Assembly (NCBI GenBank): GCA_934481355.1
Contig: CAKSPH010000034.1
Coordinates: 1 to 25,303 of the forward strand
DNA: 25,303 bases
Origin: an uncultured Oscillospiraceae bacterium
Lineage (GTDB): Bacteria; Bacillota; Clostridia; Oscillospirales; Ruminococcaceae
Direction: 5' to 3'
Under the pieces are notes generated by a model. It was not told the DNA's origin and searched no databases. It worked only from the letters and a program-made list of their open reading frames with translations. Below, piece by piece: positions 14,879-23,570 of this stretch. Made by a program: the position numbers and the translations under genes. The first letter of the stretch is position 1; each line of letters starts with the position of its first letter.

Positions 14879-17227
14879 TTACAGCTTCTCAATCCGGGCG
14901 AAATTCGCCATTACCTTCTTTGTCTGACCGTTGTCGAAATTTATCGTGAGCATTGTATCATTGCCCATGCGCTTAGCGTCTGCGACAGTTCCCTGCCCGA
15001 AAACATTGTGCTTTACCCTGTCGCCGGAGGCAAACACCGTGCCGGTAACGACCGGAGTCGGCTTCGTTACCATCTTCGCGGCCTCCTGTGCAAGATAGTT
15101 CGGCTTTTCCGGCTTCTTCCACGGGGTCGCGGAGCGAACGCGCTCGCCGCTCTTTTCGATCAGGTCCTCCGGGATCTCGCGGATAAACGTGGAGAGCCTG
15201 TTCCTCATGGTCTGACCGTACAGCACGCGGTAGGATGTGTGCGTTACATAAAGTGTGCGCTTTGCGCGGGTTATGGCAACGTAGGCAAGGCGGCGCTCCT
15301 CCTCCATCTCAGCGGGATCGTTTATGCTGCGGTAGCTCGGGAATATGTTGTCCTCGGCGCCCACAAGGAACACCGTGTCGAACTCCAGACCCTTTGCGCT
15401 GTGCATGGTCATGAGCGATACCCTGTCCGCTTCCCCGTCGTAATTGTCGAGGTCGGAAACCAGCGCCACCTGCTCCAGGAAATCAGGGAGAGTGGTATCG
15501 GGATTCTCCTCAAGCATATTCAGCGCGTTGGATTTCAGCTCGTTGATATTCTCGATCCTGCCTGCGCCCTCCTCGCCGAGAGCCTGCATTGCCTTTATGT
15601 ATCCGGATTTCTCAGCGACTGCGTCGATGAGCTCGTCCAGCCGGAGGGAATCCGCAAGCTCGTCCAGCTCGTCAAAGAGGTTGGCGGCGGCTTTCAGCGC
15701 GGCGGATTTTCTCGCCAGAGTCTCAAACTGCGAGGCTTCGCGGCAGACCTCCACCGGGGACATACGCAGCCCCTCGGAAAGCCGGATTATCTCCTCCACT
15801 GTCGCTTCGCCTATCCCGCGCTTGGGCTCGTTGATTATCCTGCGGAAGCGCACGGTATCGTAGGGGTTGTTCAGCACCGCCAGATAGGACATGATGTCCT
15901 TTATCTCCTTGCGGTCGTAGAAGCGCAGACCTCCCACTATGGTGTAGGGGATGCCGGAGCGCGCCAGCGTGTTCTCAAAGCTTCTCGACTGGGAATTTGT
16001 GCGGTACAGCAGCGCGTAATCGGTGTAATGCTTCCCGTCCTTCACGCCGTCAAGAATGGTGTCGGCAACGAAGCGCGCCTCGGATATCTCGCTCTCGAAA
16101 TTACAGCATTTTATCTTGTCGCCCTCGCCGAGATCCGACCACAGCGCCTTGTCCTTGCGCTGCTTGTTGTTGCGTATGACCGCGTTCGCAGCGTTAAGGA
16201 TATTCTCGGTGGAGCGGTAGTTCTGCTCAAGGCGTATGACCTCGCAGCCGGGGTACTGCTTCTCAAAGCTGAGGATATTCTCTATGGTCGCGCCGCGGAA
16301 GCGGTAGATGGACTGGTCGTCGTCGCCGACAACGCAGAGGTTGCCGTTATCCCCTGCCAGCAGGGAAATAAGCCTGTACTGCGCAACGTTGGTGTCCTGA
16401 TACTCGTCCACCATGATGTATTTATACAGGTGACGATAGTGGTCAAGCACGTCCGGGAAGTTCTCGAACAGCTTTACGGTGAGGAAGATGATGTCGTCAA
16501 AATCCACCGCGCTCGCCGCACGGAGCGCGCTCTGATACAGCGTGTAGACCTCCGCGCACTTCTTGTCCATCAGTTCGCCGGAGGCCTGCGCCATGGGTGC
16601 GAATTCCTCCGGGGATATCATCTGATCCTTGCAGCGGGAGATCTTGTTCTTGAAAACCTTGGGGTTGAACACCTTTTCGTCCAGCTCCAGCTTCTTCATA
16701 GCGTCCTTTATAACGCGCTTGGAATCGTCCTCGTCATAGATGGTGAAGCTGCTCTGATAGCCGAGATTCTCTATCTCCCGGCGGAGTATCTTCACGCAGG
16801 CGGAGTGGAACGTTGACGCATTTATCTTCTCCGCGCCCTCGCCTATCATGTCGATAAGGCGCTGCTTCAGCTCGCCCGCGGCCTTGTTCGTGAACGTTAT
16901 CGCGAGGATATTCCACGGATTCACAGGGTTCACGGAGATTATCTCCGCAAGGCGCCCGGCGTTTTCCGGGGTCTTTTCAAGGCTCGGGAAATCCGCGAGG
17001 AACTGCTCCTCCTCCGGTGTTATGCCACGCTCCTCATTGTCAAGGTACGCGTTGCCGAATCTCATCATGTTCGCGATACGGTTGCAGAGCACCGTTGTCT
17101 TTCCGCTGCCTGCGCCCGCGATTATCAGAACCGCGCCGTTTACCCTGAATACAGCCTTGCGCTGCATTTCGTTCGTCCTTGAGAAAAAGCTGGTAAGCGC
17201 ATTGCGCTTTAGGGTATTGTAATCCAA
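14879..17227 (-). CDS. pcrA: ATP-dependent DNA helicase PcrA (UvrD family)
   Basis: A 782-residue SF1A helicase of normal length, acting 3' to 5' in repair and in clearing replication and transcription conflicts. Motifs seen: Q-motif NEMQRKAV (19-26), Walker A AGAGSGKTT (37-45), ITFTNKAAGELKQR, DEYQDTN (Walker B), VGDDDQSIYRFRGA, LEQNYRST, SLMTMHSAKGLEFDTVFLVG and EEERRLAYVAITRAKRTLYVTH. The last ~50 residues (SGDRVKHNVFGQGTVADAK... ARIEKL) form the Tudor-like domain that binds RNA polymerase in PcrA. The start is a TTG (17225-17227) with GGAAGG upstream. No matching promoter is obvious in the 137-base gap to the SPFH gene, which holds a terminator-like hairpin and a solo element end. Confidence 0.97.
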   Translation of the reverse strand: MDYNTLKRNALTSFFSRTNEMQRKAVFRVNGAVLIIAGAGSGKTTVLCNRIANMMRFGNAYLDNEERGITPEEEQFLADFPSLEKTPENAGRLAEIISVNPVNPWNILAITFTNKAAGELKQRLIDMIGEGAEKINASTFHSACVKILRREIENLGYQSSFTIYDEDDSKRVIKDAMKKLELDEKVFNPKVFKNKISRCKDQMISPEEFAPMAQASGELMDKKCAEVYTLYQSALRAASAVDFDDIIFLTVKLFENFPDVLDHYRHLYKYIMVDEYQDTNVAQYRLISLLAGDNGNLCVVGDDDQSIYRFRGATIENILSFEKQYPGCEVIRLEQNYRSTENILNAANAVIRNNKQRKDKALWSDLGEGDKIKCCNFESEISEARFVADTILDGVKDGKHYTDYALLYRTNSQSRSFENTLARSGIPYTIVGGLRFYDRKEIKDIMSYLAVLNNPYDTVRFRRIINEPKRGIGEATVEEIIRLSEGLRMSPVEVCREASQFETLARKSAALKAAANLFDELDELADSLRLDELIDAVAEKSGYIKAMQALGEEGAGRIENINELKSNALNMLEENPDTTLPDFLEQVALVSDLDNYDGEADRVSLMTMHSAKGLEFDTVFLVGAEDNIFPSYRSINDPAEMEEERRLAYVAITRAKRTLYVTHTSYRVLYGQTMRNRLSTFIREIPEDLIEKSGERVRSATPWKKPEKPNYLAQEAAKMVTKPTPVVTGTVFASGDRVKHNVFGQGTVADAKRMGNDTMLTINFDNGQTKKVMANFARIEKL

Positions 17228-17291
17228 ATCTCTTACCTTCCTTTATTTGTTTGGCATTGCCGCAGTGGAAAAATCGTCCTGCGCCGCCGTC

Positions 17292-17312
17292 CTTATGTTC
17301 ACCTCTAAAAAC
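17292..17312 (-). repeat. Solo end of the fold-back element upstream of pcrA
   Basis: CTTATGTTCACCTCTAAAAA (plus strand) matches the terminal inverted repeat of the element at 6843-7014 with a few differences. No second arm is found nearby. Read on minus, GTTTTTAGAGGT points toward pcrA, about 65 bases upstream of its start. Confidence 0.65.
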
Positions 17313-17318
17313 ACGGAA

Positions 17319-17348
17319 AATGCTGGGCGACTCTCACCGCCCGGCATT
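17319..17348 (-). terminator. Terminator-like hairpin after the SPFH gene
   Basis: AATGC and GGGCG pair with CGCCC and GCATT (17319-17329 with 17338-17348, one mismatch, 8-base loop). On minus it continues into TTTT and, 5 bases later, another TTTTT. The U run is interrupted, so termination may be partial. Confidence 0.55.
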
Positions 17349-17364
17349 CTCTGGGATATTCTTT

Positions 17365-18282
17365 TTAATCAGCGCCGTTATCTGCGCTGGTCGTCCCGGA
17401 CTTCACGGAAACGGAGCTTCCGTCAAGGGACACGAACGGATTTACCTGGCTGCCTATCGCCTGCGGAAGCACGCCGTTCCAGTTCTCGATCCTGAGGTAG
17501 TCGATGTAGTTCGGGCTCTTTGCAAGCTGCTCCTGCACCGCCTTAATGGAGTAGGCCTCCGCGTCCGCCTTTATCTTCTGGGAATCCGCCTCTGCCTGCG
17601 CCGCTATGACCTTCTGCTTCGCCTCTTCTTCCCTCTCGGCGGTCTTGTTCTGCATTTTCAGTGCGTCCTGCGCAGCGATGACCTTCGCCTGGATCGACTG
17701 TTCAAAAGCGTCCTCAAATGCGAGATTTTCGATGGCGAAAGCCGTAACTATTATTCCCTGAGGCTCGAGGGTCCTTTTCAGGGACTCGTATATCGCGTTC
17801 TGGACGTCGGAGCGGTTCTGCACCAGATCCTCAGCCTTTACCTTGCCTATCTCGTCCTTGGAGATCTTCGCAACATTCGGAACGAGCAGCTTGGTTTCAA
17901 CGTTGTTTATGCCTATTGACCTGATTATCTCGGGGAGCTTGGTGCCGTCATAGTAGTAGTTCAGCTTCAGCCCGAGGTTGTCCACGGTCTGCGTGTCGCT
18001 GGTGTAGGCGTCCGTCTGGACCGAGTATATCTGCTCGCGGGTGTCCACCTGCTGTATCTCCTCAATGAACGGAAGGTGCATATTCAGTCCGGCGGAAAGG
18101 TCGCTGGAAACTATCTTTCCGAACTGGTACTTAACGCCGATGTAGCCCTCGTTGACTACCGTGAAGCAGTTGAAAAGAATAACTATCACCAGCAGTGCGA
18201 TAACTCCGATGAGCACCCACACGCCATAGCTCTTTTTGCCCGAATTGCCCTTGTTTTCTGTTGTGAACTGTGTCGCAGCCAT
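17365..18282 (-). CDS. SPFH (prohibitin/HflK-like) membrane protein
   Basis: A 305-residue protein with one N-terminal membrane segment (about 20-42, VWVLIGVIALLVIVILFNCF) and then an SPFH/Band 7 domain (about 43-210: VVNEGYIGVKYQFGKIV... GLNMHLPF... REQIYSVQTDAYTSDTQTVDNLGLKLNY). A long Ala/Glu/Lys-rich coiled coil follows (about 205-255: AAQDALKMQNKTAEREEEAKQKV...). SPFH proteins form large membrane-bound rings that organise membrane areas or control FtsH-type proteases. The short C-terminal tail is polar. ATG start with AAGGAGAT upstream. It lies 47 bases after the activase gene with no visible terminator between, so the two may share a message. Confidence 0.92.
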   Translation of the reverse strand: MAATQFTTENKGNSGKKSYGVWVLIGVIALLVIVILFNCFTVVNEGYIGVKYQFGKIVSSDLSAGLNMHLPFIEEIQQVDTREQIYSVQTDAYTSDTQTVDNLGLKLNYYYDGTKLPEIIRSIGINNVETKLLVPNVAKISKDEIGKVKAEDLVQNRSDVQNAIYESLKRTLEPQGIIVTAFAIENLAFEDAFEQSIQAKVIAAQDALKMQNKTAEREEEAKQKVIAAQAEADSQKIKADAEAYSIKAVQEQLAKSPNYIDYLRIENWNGVLPQAIGSQVNPFVSLDGSSVSVKSGTTSADNGAD

Positions 18283-18329
18283 TTTATCTCCTTATTCAGT
18301 GAATTCCGTATCCGGTCGTTTTAATCGTC

Positions 18330-21300
18330 TCAGACGTTCGGTCCCGCCGTTACAAGCCTGGAATACTGGTCGTCCGTCTGGATATTCACGGTATCCCTGC
18401 GGCTTATTCCCGCGTTAGCGTAAGCCTGCGTAAGCATAAGCTTTATTCTGTTGATCTGGTTTACCTCGGAAGCGCCGGGGTCGAAGTCCACGGCTACGAT
18501 ATTGCTCTCCGGGTGCTGTCTGCGCAGCTCTCCGATAACGCCCTTGCCGGTAACGTGGTTAGGCAGGCAGGCAAACGGCTGTACGCACACGATGTTCGGA
18601 ACTCCCTCGCCGATGAGCTCCAGCATTTCCGCTGAAAGGAACCAGCCCTCGCCCGCGATGTTTCCGGGGGATACGATGGAACGCACGGACTCGCGCATTT
18701 CAAAGATATCGCCGGGGCAGCCGAATTTTGTTCCCTTTACTGAATCGCGGTAGCTTCTCTCCATGAAACGGAACGCCTTTATCGCCGCGTTCTCCGCGAA
18801 CTCCTTTTTAAGCGTTGTGTAAAGCAGCTCGCGCTTGGTCTTTCCATGGGAGCATATGTAGTAGAAGAATCCCATCAGGTCGGGAACTACAACCTCGCAG
18901 CCCTCGTTTTCCAGCAGACCGATTATATTGTTGTTTGCCACCGGGTGGAACTTAACAAGGATCTCGCCGACAAGTCCCACGCGGGGCTTCCTGATGTCGA
19001 GCACCGGGAACTCCGAGAAGTCCTTTACTATCGCGCGGACGTTCCTGTTGAACCGTGGCAGGGACGTGTATTTCAGTTCTGCACGCAGGAATGTGCGCCA
19101 CTTTTCGTAGAGCGCGTTCGCGCTTCCCTTTGAAGCCTCGTACGGGCGAACTTTATACAGGCATCTCGACAGTACGTCGCCATAGATTATCGCCATGAAC
19201 GCGCGTATAGCAAGAGGTATGGTCAGCTTGAAGCCGCTCTGCTTCTCCAGACCTACCACGTTCAGGGAGATAAGCGGGATATCGCCGTGCCCGGAGTCCT
19301 TCAGCGCCTTTTTCAGCATACCGACATAGTTGGTCGCACGGCAGGCGCCGCCGGTCTGGGTTATCATGACGGAGGTGTTTTTCAGGTCGTACTTTCCGCT
19401 GTTGAGCGCGTGGATAAGCTGTCCTACTATAAGAATAGACGGATAGCACGCGTCGTTGTTTACATATTTCAGACCCTCGTCCACCACGTCCTTGGAGCAG
19501 TCGTTCAGGATAACAACATTGTATCCTGAGTGGCCGAACGCCGCTTCCAGCAGGTCGAAATGGACGGGCGCCATCTGCGGACAGAGTATCGTGTGCGTCT
19601 TGCGCATTTCAGCGGTGAATTCCGGCTGTCTTACATAGCCGAGATGTCCCACTGCGGGCTTGAAGTTGTGGCGCTTGCGCTCCTCAACTACGGAGATGAG
19701 CGAACGCAGGCGTATTCTCGCCGCGCCGAGGTTGTTGACCTCGTCTATCTTCAGGCAGGTGTACAGCTTTCCGAAGCTGCGAAGTATCTCCTGCACCTGG
19801 TCGGTGGTTATCGCGTCAAGACCGCAGCCGAAGCTGTTGAGCTGCACCAGCTCAAGGCAGTCGTGCTTTCCGACAACGTGAGCCGCCGCGTACAGCCTTG
19901 AATGATACGTCCACTGATCGACTACGCGTATCGGGCGGACTACCTGCTCCATGTGGGCTACGCTGTCCTCGGTGAGTACCGCGTAGCCGTAGCCGGTTAT
20001 CATCTCGGGGAGTCCGTGGTTTATCTCGGGGTCGATGTGGTAGGGTCTGCCGGCGAGGACGATTCCGGGCTTGCCGTTTTCCTCGAGGAATTTCAGCGTT
20101 TCCTCGCCCTTGCGGCTCATTTCAGCCTTGAACGCCCTGTCCTCGGCGTATGCCTTTTCCAGCGCGGAATCTATCTCCGCCCTGGTGAAGCCGCCCTGCG
20201 GGAATTCTCTGGAGAACTCCTCGTAAAGGCGCTCTCCCATGCGCTTCTGGTTGAATATCGGCAGGAACGGGTTCATGAACTTAACGTCCCTGCGCAGCTC
20301 CGGAACGGAGTTCTTTATTACCTCGGAATATGTGGCAACGACAGGGCAGTTGTAGTGGTTGTCCGCGCCGTTGTTCTCGCCCATCTCATAGGGCATGGAG
20401 GGGTAGAATATGAACTTCACGCCCTCGTCCACAAGCGCCTGAATGTGGCCGTGCGCCAGCTTCGCGGGATAGCACACGGACTCGGACGGCATTGTCTCGA
20501 TTCCCTTGTCGTAGATCTCGCGGGAGGACTTCGGCGACAGCTTCACGGAGAATCCAAGCTCGGTCAGAAGCTTGTGCCAGAACGGGTAGTTCTCGTACAT
20601 ACCGAGAACTCTCGGAAGTCCCACAACGCCGCGCTTTGCGGTGCTCTCAGGGAGGCTCTCGCGGTCGAACAGCAGGTGATATTTATAGTCGAACAGATTC
20701 GGCAGCTTCTCCTTAGAGGAAACGTTGCCCGCGCCGCGTTCGCAGCGGTTGTTGCTTATGTAGCGCTTTCCGTCCGGGAATTTCGTGATGGTGAGCAGGC
20801 AGTTGTTGGAGCACCTTCCGCAGCGCGCGGTGGTCTTGTCAACGTGGAAGCTCTCCAGCTTATCGGGAGTAGCAATGGAGCTTCCCTTTCCGTCGTCGCG
20901 CTCGATGGAGATGAGCGCGCTTCCGTAGGCGCCCATAAGTCCCGCCTTGTCAGGGCGCACAACGTCCCTGCCGCAGATGAGCTCGAACGCCCTGAGCACG
21001 GAGTTGTTCATGAAAGTTCCGCCCTGAACGATGATCTTATCGCCCATCGTGGATGTATCACGCAGCTTTATTACCTTGAACAGCGCGTTCTTTACGACGG
21101 AATATGACAGACCTGCGGAGATATCCGCAACGGTCGCGCCCTCCTTCTGAGCCTGCTTCACGCGGGAGTTCATGAACACGGTGCAGCGGGAGCCGAGGTC
21201 TACCGGGTTCTCTGCGGTAAGCCCGAGGGTTGCGAAATCCGCCGAGGACATACCCAGCGCGTTCGCAAAATTCTCGATAAAGGAACCGCATCCGCTGGAA

Positions 21301-22622
21301 CAAGCCTCGTTCAGCAGAATGCTCTCTATCTCGCCGTTCTTTACGCGCATACATTTCATGTCCTGACCGCCGATGTCCAGAATGAACTCCGCGCCCGGAA
21401 GAATGCGGTCCGCCGCTTTGTAGTGCGCCATGGTCTCTATCTCGCCGAAGTCCGCGCCGAGAGCCGCCTTTATCAGGTGCTCGCCGTAGCCGGTGGTGCA
21501 CGCCTTGGCTATGTACGCGCCCTCGGGGAGCCTGCTGTAAATGTCTTTCAGTATCCCGATCACGGATTTCAGCGGGTCGCCGCCGTTGCCGTTGTAGTGG
21601 GAATAGAGAATTTCAGCGTCCCTGTTGAGCAGAACGGCCTTTGTGGTTGTGGAGCCTGCGTCAACTCCGAGATAGCACGGTCCCTTGTGGGAAGCCAGGT
21701 CGGCAGTCGGAATGACCGCCTTCGCGTGACGTTCTGTGAACGCCCTGAGCTCCTGCTCGTCCCTGAACAGCGGAGCAAGACGCGCAACCTCGCGCATCTG
21801 TGCGGTTTCAAGGCTTCCGGCTCTCTTTACCAGCGCATCGAGGTCAGCCTCGGCGGTTTCATCGGAGAATGCGCAGCCCATTGCAACGAACAGGTTCGCG
21901 TTCTCCGGGAAGATTATCTGGTCGTCCCTGAGGTTCAGCGTTTCGATGAAGCGCGCTCTCAGCTCAGACAGGTAATGCAGGGGACCGCCGAGGAAAGCAA
22001 CGTTTCCGCGGATAGGCTTTCCGCAGGCAAGTCCGCTTATGGTCTGGTTCACCACCGACTGGAAAACTGAAGCGGCAACGTCGGAGCGCTTCGCGCCGTC
22101 GTTCAGCAGCGGCTGTATATCGCTCTTTGCGAATACGCCGCAGCGGGAGGCTATCGGGTAGATGGTCGTGTGCTTTTTGGCAAGCTCGTTGAGTCCGCCG
22201 ATATCGGTGTTCAGCAGCGCCGCCATCTGGTCGATGAACGCGCCGGTGCCGCCAGCGCAGGAGCCGTTCATTCTCTGCTCCAGGCCTCCGGTGAGGTAGG
22301 TTATCTTCGCGTCCTCGCCGCCGAGCTCGATGGCGACGTCAGTGCGGGGAATAAGCTTCTTTATGGCGTTGGTGCCCGCTGCGACCTCCTGCACGAACGG
22401 AATGCCGAGCCACTTTGACACGGAAATTCCGCCGGAGCCGGTAACGGCTATCATCACGCGCTCGCCCCTGAAATTCCCGCCGACTTCCTCTATAATATCA
22501 TATACAGTCTTGCGGATATCGGAAAAATGCCGCCTGTACTGGCTGTACAGCAGCTCGTCGTTCTCTCCCAGAACCGCAGCCTTAACTGTGGTCGAACCTA
22601 TATCCAGTCCTACACGCTTCAA
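18330..22622 (-). CDS. Giant 2-hydroxyacyl-CoA dehydratase activase-type protein (two BadF/HgdC ATPase domains plus DUF2229 and dehydratase-like region)
   Basis: A 1430-residue protein. Residues 1-255 and 316-575 are two ASKHA ATPase domains of the BadF/BadG/BcrA/HgdC family ([22 protein letters not shown]). Each keeps the paired cysteines that in HgdC hold a [4Fe-4S] cluster between subunits: Cys122 and Cys161, Cys441 and Cys480. A cysteine cluster CGRCSNNC (601-608) with Cys627 follows, then a DUF2229 (COG3580) region (about 665-985) and a C-terminal part (about 1020-1400) like the COG3581 dehydratase-subunit family, with [27 protein letters not shown] and [16 protein letters not shown]. 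Classical activases drive one ATP-dependent electron into a separate dehydratase; no such partner gene is near. Start is TTG (22620-22622), the only possible start after an in-frame stop; AAAGG lies 12-13 bases upstream. The native substrate is unknown. Confidence 0.92.
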   Translation of the reverse strand: MKRVGLDIGSTTVKAAVLGENDELLYSQYRRHFSDIRKTVYDIIEEVGGNFRGERVMIAVTGSGGISVSKWLGIPFVQEVAAGTNAIKKLIPRTDVAIELGGEDAKITYLTGGLEQRMNGSCAGGTGAFIDQMAALLNTDIGGLNELAKKHTTIYPIASRCGVFAKSDIQPLLNDGAKRSDVAASVFQSVVNQTISGLACGKPIRGNVAFLGGPLHYLSELRARFIETLNLRDDQIIFPENANLFVAMGCAFSDETAEADLDALVKRAGSLETAQMREVARLAPLFRDEQELRAFTERHAKAVIPTADLASHKGPCYLGVDAGSTTTKAVLLNRDAEILYSHYNGNGGDPLKSVIGILKDIYSRLPEGAYIAKACTTGYGEHLIKAALGADFGEIETMAHYKAADRILPGAEFILDIGGQDMKCMRVKNGEIESILLNEACSSGCGSFIENFANALGMSSADFATLGLTAENPVDLGSRCTVFMNSRVKQAQKEGATVADISAGLSYSVVKNALFKVIKLRDTSTMGDKIIVQGGTFMNNSVLRAFELICGRDVVRPDKAGLMGAYGSALISIERDDGKGSSIATPDKLESFHVDKTTARCGRCSNNCLLTITKFPDGKRYISNNRCERGAGNVSSKEKLPNLFDYKYHLLFDRESLPESTAKRGVVGLPRVLGMYENYPFWHKLLTELGFSVKLSPKSSREIYDKGIETMPSESVCYPAKLAHGHIQALVDEGVKFIFYPSMPYEMGENNGADNHYNCPVVATYSEVIKNSVPELRRDVKFMNPFLPIFNQKRMGERLYEEFSREFPQGGFTRAEIDSALEKAYAEDRAFKAEMSRKGEETLKFLEENGKPGIVLAGRPYHIDPEINHGLPEMITGYGYAVLTEDSVAHMEQVVRPIRVVDQWTYHSRLYAAAHVVGKHDCLELVQLNSFGCGLDAITTDQVQEILRSFGKLYTCLKIDEVNNLGAARIRLRSLISVVEERKRHNFKPAVGHLGYVRQPEFTAEMRKTHTILCPQMAPVHFDLLEAAFGHSGYNVVILNDCSKDVVDEGLKYVNNDACYPSILIVGQLIHALNSGKYDLKNTSVMITQTGGACRATNYVGMLKKALKDSGHGDIPLISLNVVGLEKQSGFKLTIPLAIRAFMAIIYGDVLSRCLYKVRPYEASKGSANALYEKWRTFLRAELKYTSLPRFNRNVRAIVKDFSEFPVLDIRKPRVGLVGEILVKFHPVANNNIIGLLENEGCEVVVPDLMGFFYYICSHGKTKRELLYTTLKKEFAENAAIKAFRFMERSYRDSVKGTKFGCPGDIFEMRESVRSIVSPGNIAGEGWFLSAEMLELIGEGVPNIVCVQPFACLPNHVTGKGVIGELRRQHPESNIVAVDFDPGASEVNQINRIKLMLTQAYANAGISRRDTVNIQTDDQYSRLVTAGPNV

Positions 22623-22656
22623 AAAATATCAAATCCTTTCAGTGAATACCAAAAAC

Positions 22657-22681
22657 ATATTGTAAATCCATTTTACAATAT
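22657..22681 (-). promoter_or_regulatory. Inverted repeat at the activase transcription start (operator or 5' hairpin)
   Basis: ATATTGTAAA (22657-22666) and TTTACAATAT (22672-22681) form a perfect 10-bp inverted repeat around TCCAT. It begins 8 bases past the -10, at the expected start site. It resembles sites of redox regulators such as Rex (TTGT...ACAA) but has a 5-base rather than 4-base centre and different arms. It may instead be a hairpin at the 5' end of the mRNA. Confidence 0.55.
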
Positions 22682-22689
22682 ATAAGATA

Positions 22690-22718
22690 ATTATAACACA
22701 AACTATCCGTTTTTTCAA
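22690..22718 (-). promoter_or_regulatory. Promoter of the giant activase gene
   Basis: On the minus strand TTGAAA (complement of 22713-22718), a 17-base spacer and TATAAT (complement of 22690-22695), about 67 bases before the TTG start. Confidence 0.85.
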
Positions 22719-22775
22719 GTGAAAAAGCAGAATTTACCGTCCGTTTTTGTGAAGATTGTCTGAAAAAACAGTTAG

Positions 22776-22946
22776 GGCAATACCGCATAATTATTGTCGT
22801 GCGATTGCACCGCAGATTTTTTGTCAGATTGTACAAATTGAGCGCAGACAGGCTGACGCCTGTCAAGCGAAAGTTGTGCAATATGACGAAAAAGATGCAA
22901 GCAAGCGTGCGGCAAAGACGTCAGGCGGTAATTGTGCGGTGTTGCC
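22776..22946. mobile_element. MITE-like 171-bp fold-back element with TTAG target duplications
   Basis: The ends GGCAATACCGCATAATTA (22776-22793) and TAATTGTGCGGTGTTGCC (22929-22946) are inverted repeats with 16 of 18 positions matching. Both sides are flanked by TTAG (22772-22775 and 22947-22950), a direct repeat that looks like a 4-bp target duplication. Inverted homology continues inward (GTCAGATTGTACAA against the mirror of TTGTGCAATATGAC) to a central perfect hairpin GACAGGC-TGAC-GCCTGTC (22847-22864). No coding capacity. It is unrelated in sequence to the element at 6843-7014, so it is a second family. Confidence 0.8.
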
Positions 22947-22960
22947 TTAGTTTTAAATAA

Positions 22961-22982
22961 GGTTTTTAGAGGTGACCATAAG
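22961..22982 (+). repeat. Solo end of the first fold-back family upstream of the GNAT gene
   Basis: GGTTTTTAGAGGTGACCATA (22961-22980, followed by AG) matches the right terminal repeat of the element at 6843-7014 in all but one of its first 20 bases. It starts 10 bases after the TTAG of the second element. No partner arm is found in this gap. Confidence 0.7.
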
Positions 22983-22999
22983 TATGAGATTTTTCCCTA

Positions 23000-23028
23000 T
23001 TGACAAATTACGATTGATTATGTACAAT
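23000..23028 (+). promoter_or_regulatory. Promoter of the GNAT-comM pair
   Basis: TTGACA at 23000-23005, a 17-base spacer and TACAAT at 23023-23028, 35 bases before the GNAT ATG. Confidence 0.85.
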
Positions 23029-23063
23029 TAAATTACAATACTTTTTGGGAAAGAGATGTTTTT

Positions 23064-23570
23064 ATGACTATAAGACCCGCCGAAAAGCGCGATGTCCCGG
23101 CTCTGCTGGAAATATACAACTACGAGGTGGAGCACGGCGTTGCCACCCTCGACCTTCACCCGCGCACTCTGCCCGAATGGGAGGAATGGTTCAGCGAGCA
23201 CCAGACTGCTTCACATTTCATTCTGACCGCAGAGGCGGACGGAAAGCCCGCCGGCTACGCATCCCTGTCGGAATACCGCCAGAAGGAGGCTTACAGCTCC
23301 ACTGCGGAGCTTTCGGTGTACATCTCGCCCGACTACCGCCGCCGGGGAATAGCTTCAGCGCTTACAGGAGCCGTGCTGGAGCGCGCCCGTAAGCTCCCGG
23401 AGCTCCACAGCGTGGTATCCGTGATAACCGCCGGAAACGAGGCAAGCGAGAAGCTCCATGCGAAATTCGGGTTCCGGTTCTGCGGGACCATGCACGAGGT
23501 GGGCTTCAAACACGGGAAATATCAGGATATCGACAACTTTGAACTATTTCTTGACAAGGAGAATGCCTGA
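23064..23570 (+). CDS. GNAT N-acetyltransferase, phosphinothricin-acetyltransferase-like
   Basis: A 168-residue acetyl-CoA-dependent N-acetyltransferase. It opens MTIRPAEKRDVPALLEIYN and has the acetyl-CoA loop SPDYRRRGIASALTGAVLE near residues 89-107. Its end, KFGFRFCGTMHEVGFKHGKYQDIDNFELFL, is typical of the Pat/Bar and YncA (methionine sulfoximine/phosphinothricin) subgroup. Members acetylate amino-acid-like substrates and some give resistance to glutamine synthetase inhibitors; the natural substrate here is not known. ATG start with a weak ribosome site (GGGAAAGAG). The stop overlaps the next start by one base (TGATG), so the pair is translationally coupled. Confidence 0.9.
   Translation: MTIRPAEKRDVPALLEIYNYEVEHGVATLDLHPRTLPEWEEWFSEHQTASHFILTAEADGKPAGYASLSEYRQKEAYSSTAELSVYISPDYRRRGIASALTGAVLERARKLPELHSVVSVITAGNEASEKLHAKFGFRFCGTMHEVGFKHGKYQDIDNFELFLDKENA

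Noticed and set aside
15008..16816. A 602-codon open frame on plus, opposite pcrA
   Set aside because: It lies fully inside pcrA on the opposite strand, has no recognisable motif, and follows from the GC-rich codon use; similar long antisense frames occur opposite obg (1756-2898) and the activase (19902-21107).
22657..22681. Rex operator
   Set aside because: The arms and the 5-base centre do not fit the clostridial TTGTTAA-N4-TTAACAA form closely enough to name it.
22984..23031. Short open frame ATGAGATTTTTCC... upstream of the GNAT gene
   Set aside because: It covers the GNAT promoter itself, so it would not be on that transcript, and has only a distant ribosome-site-like sequence.
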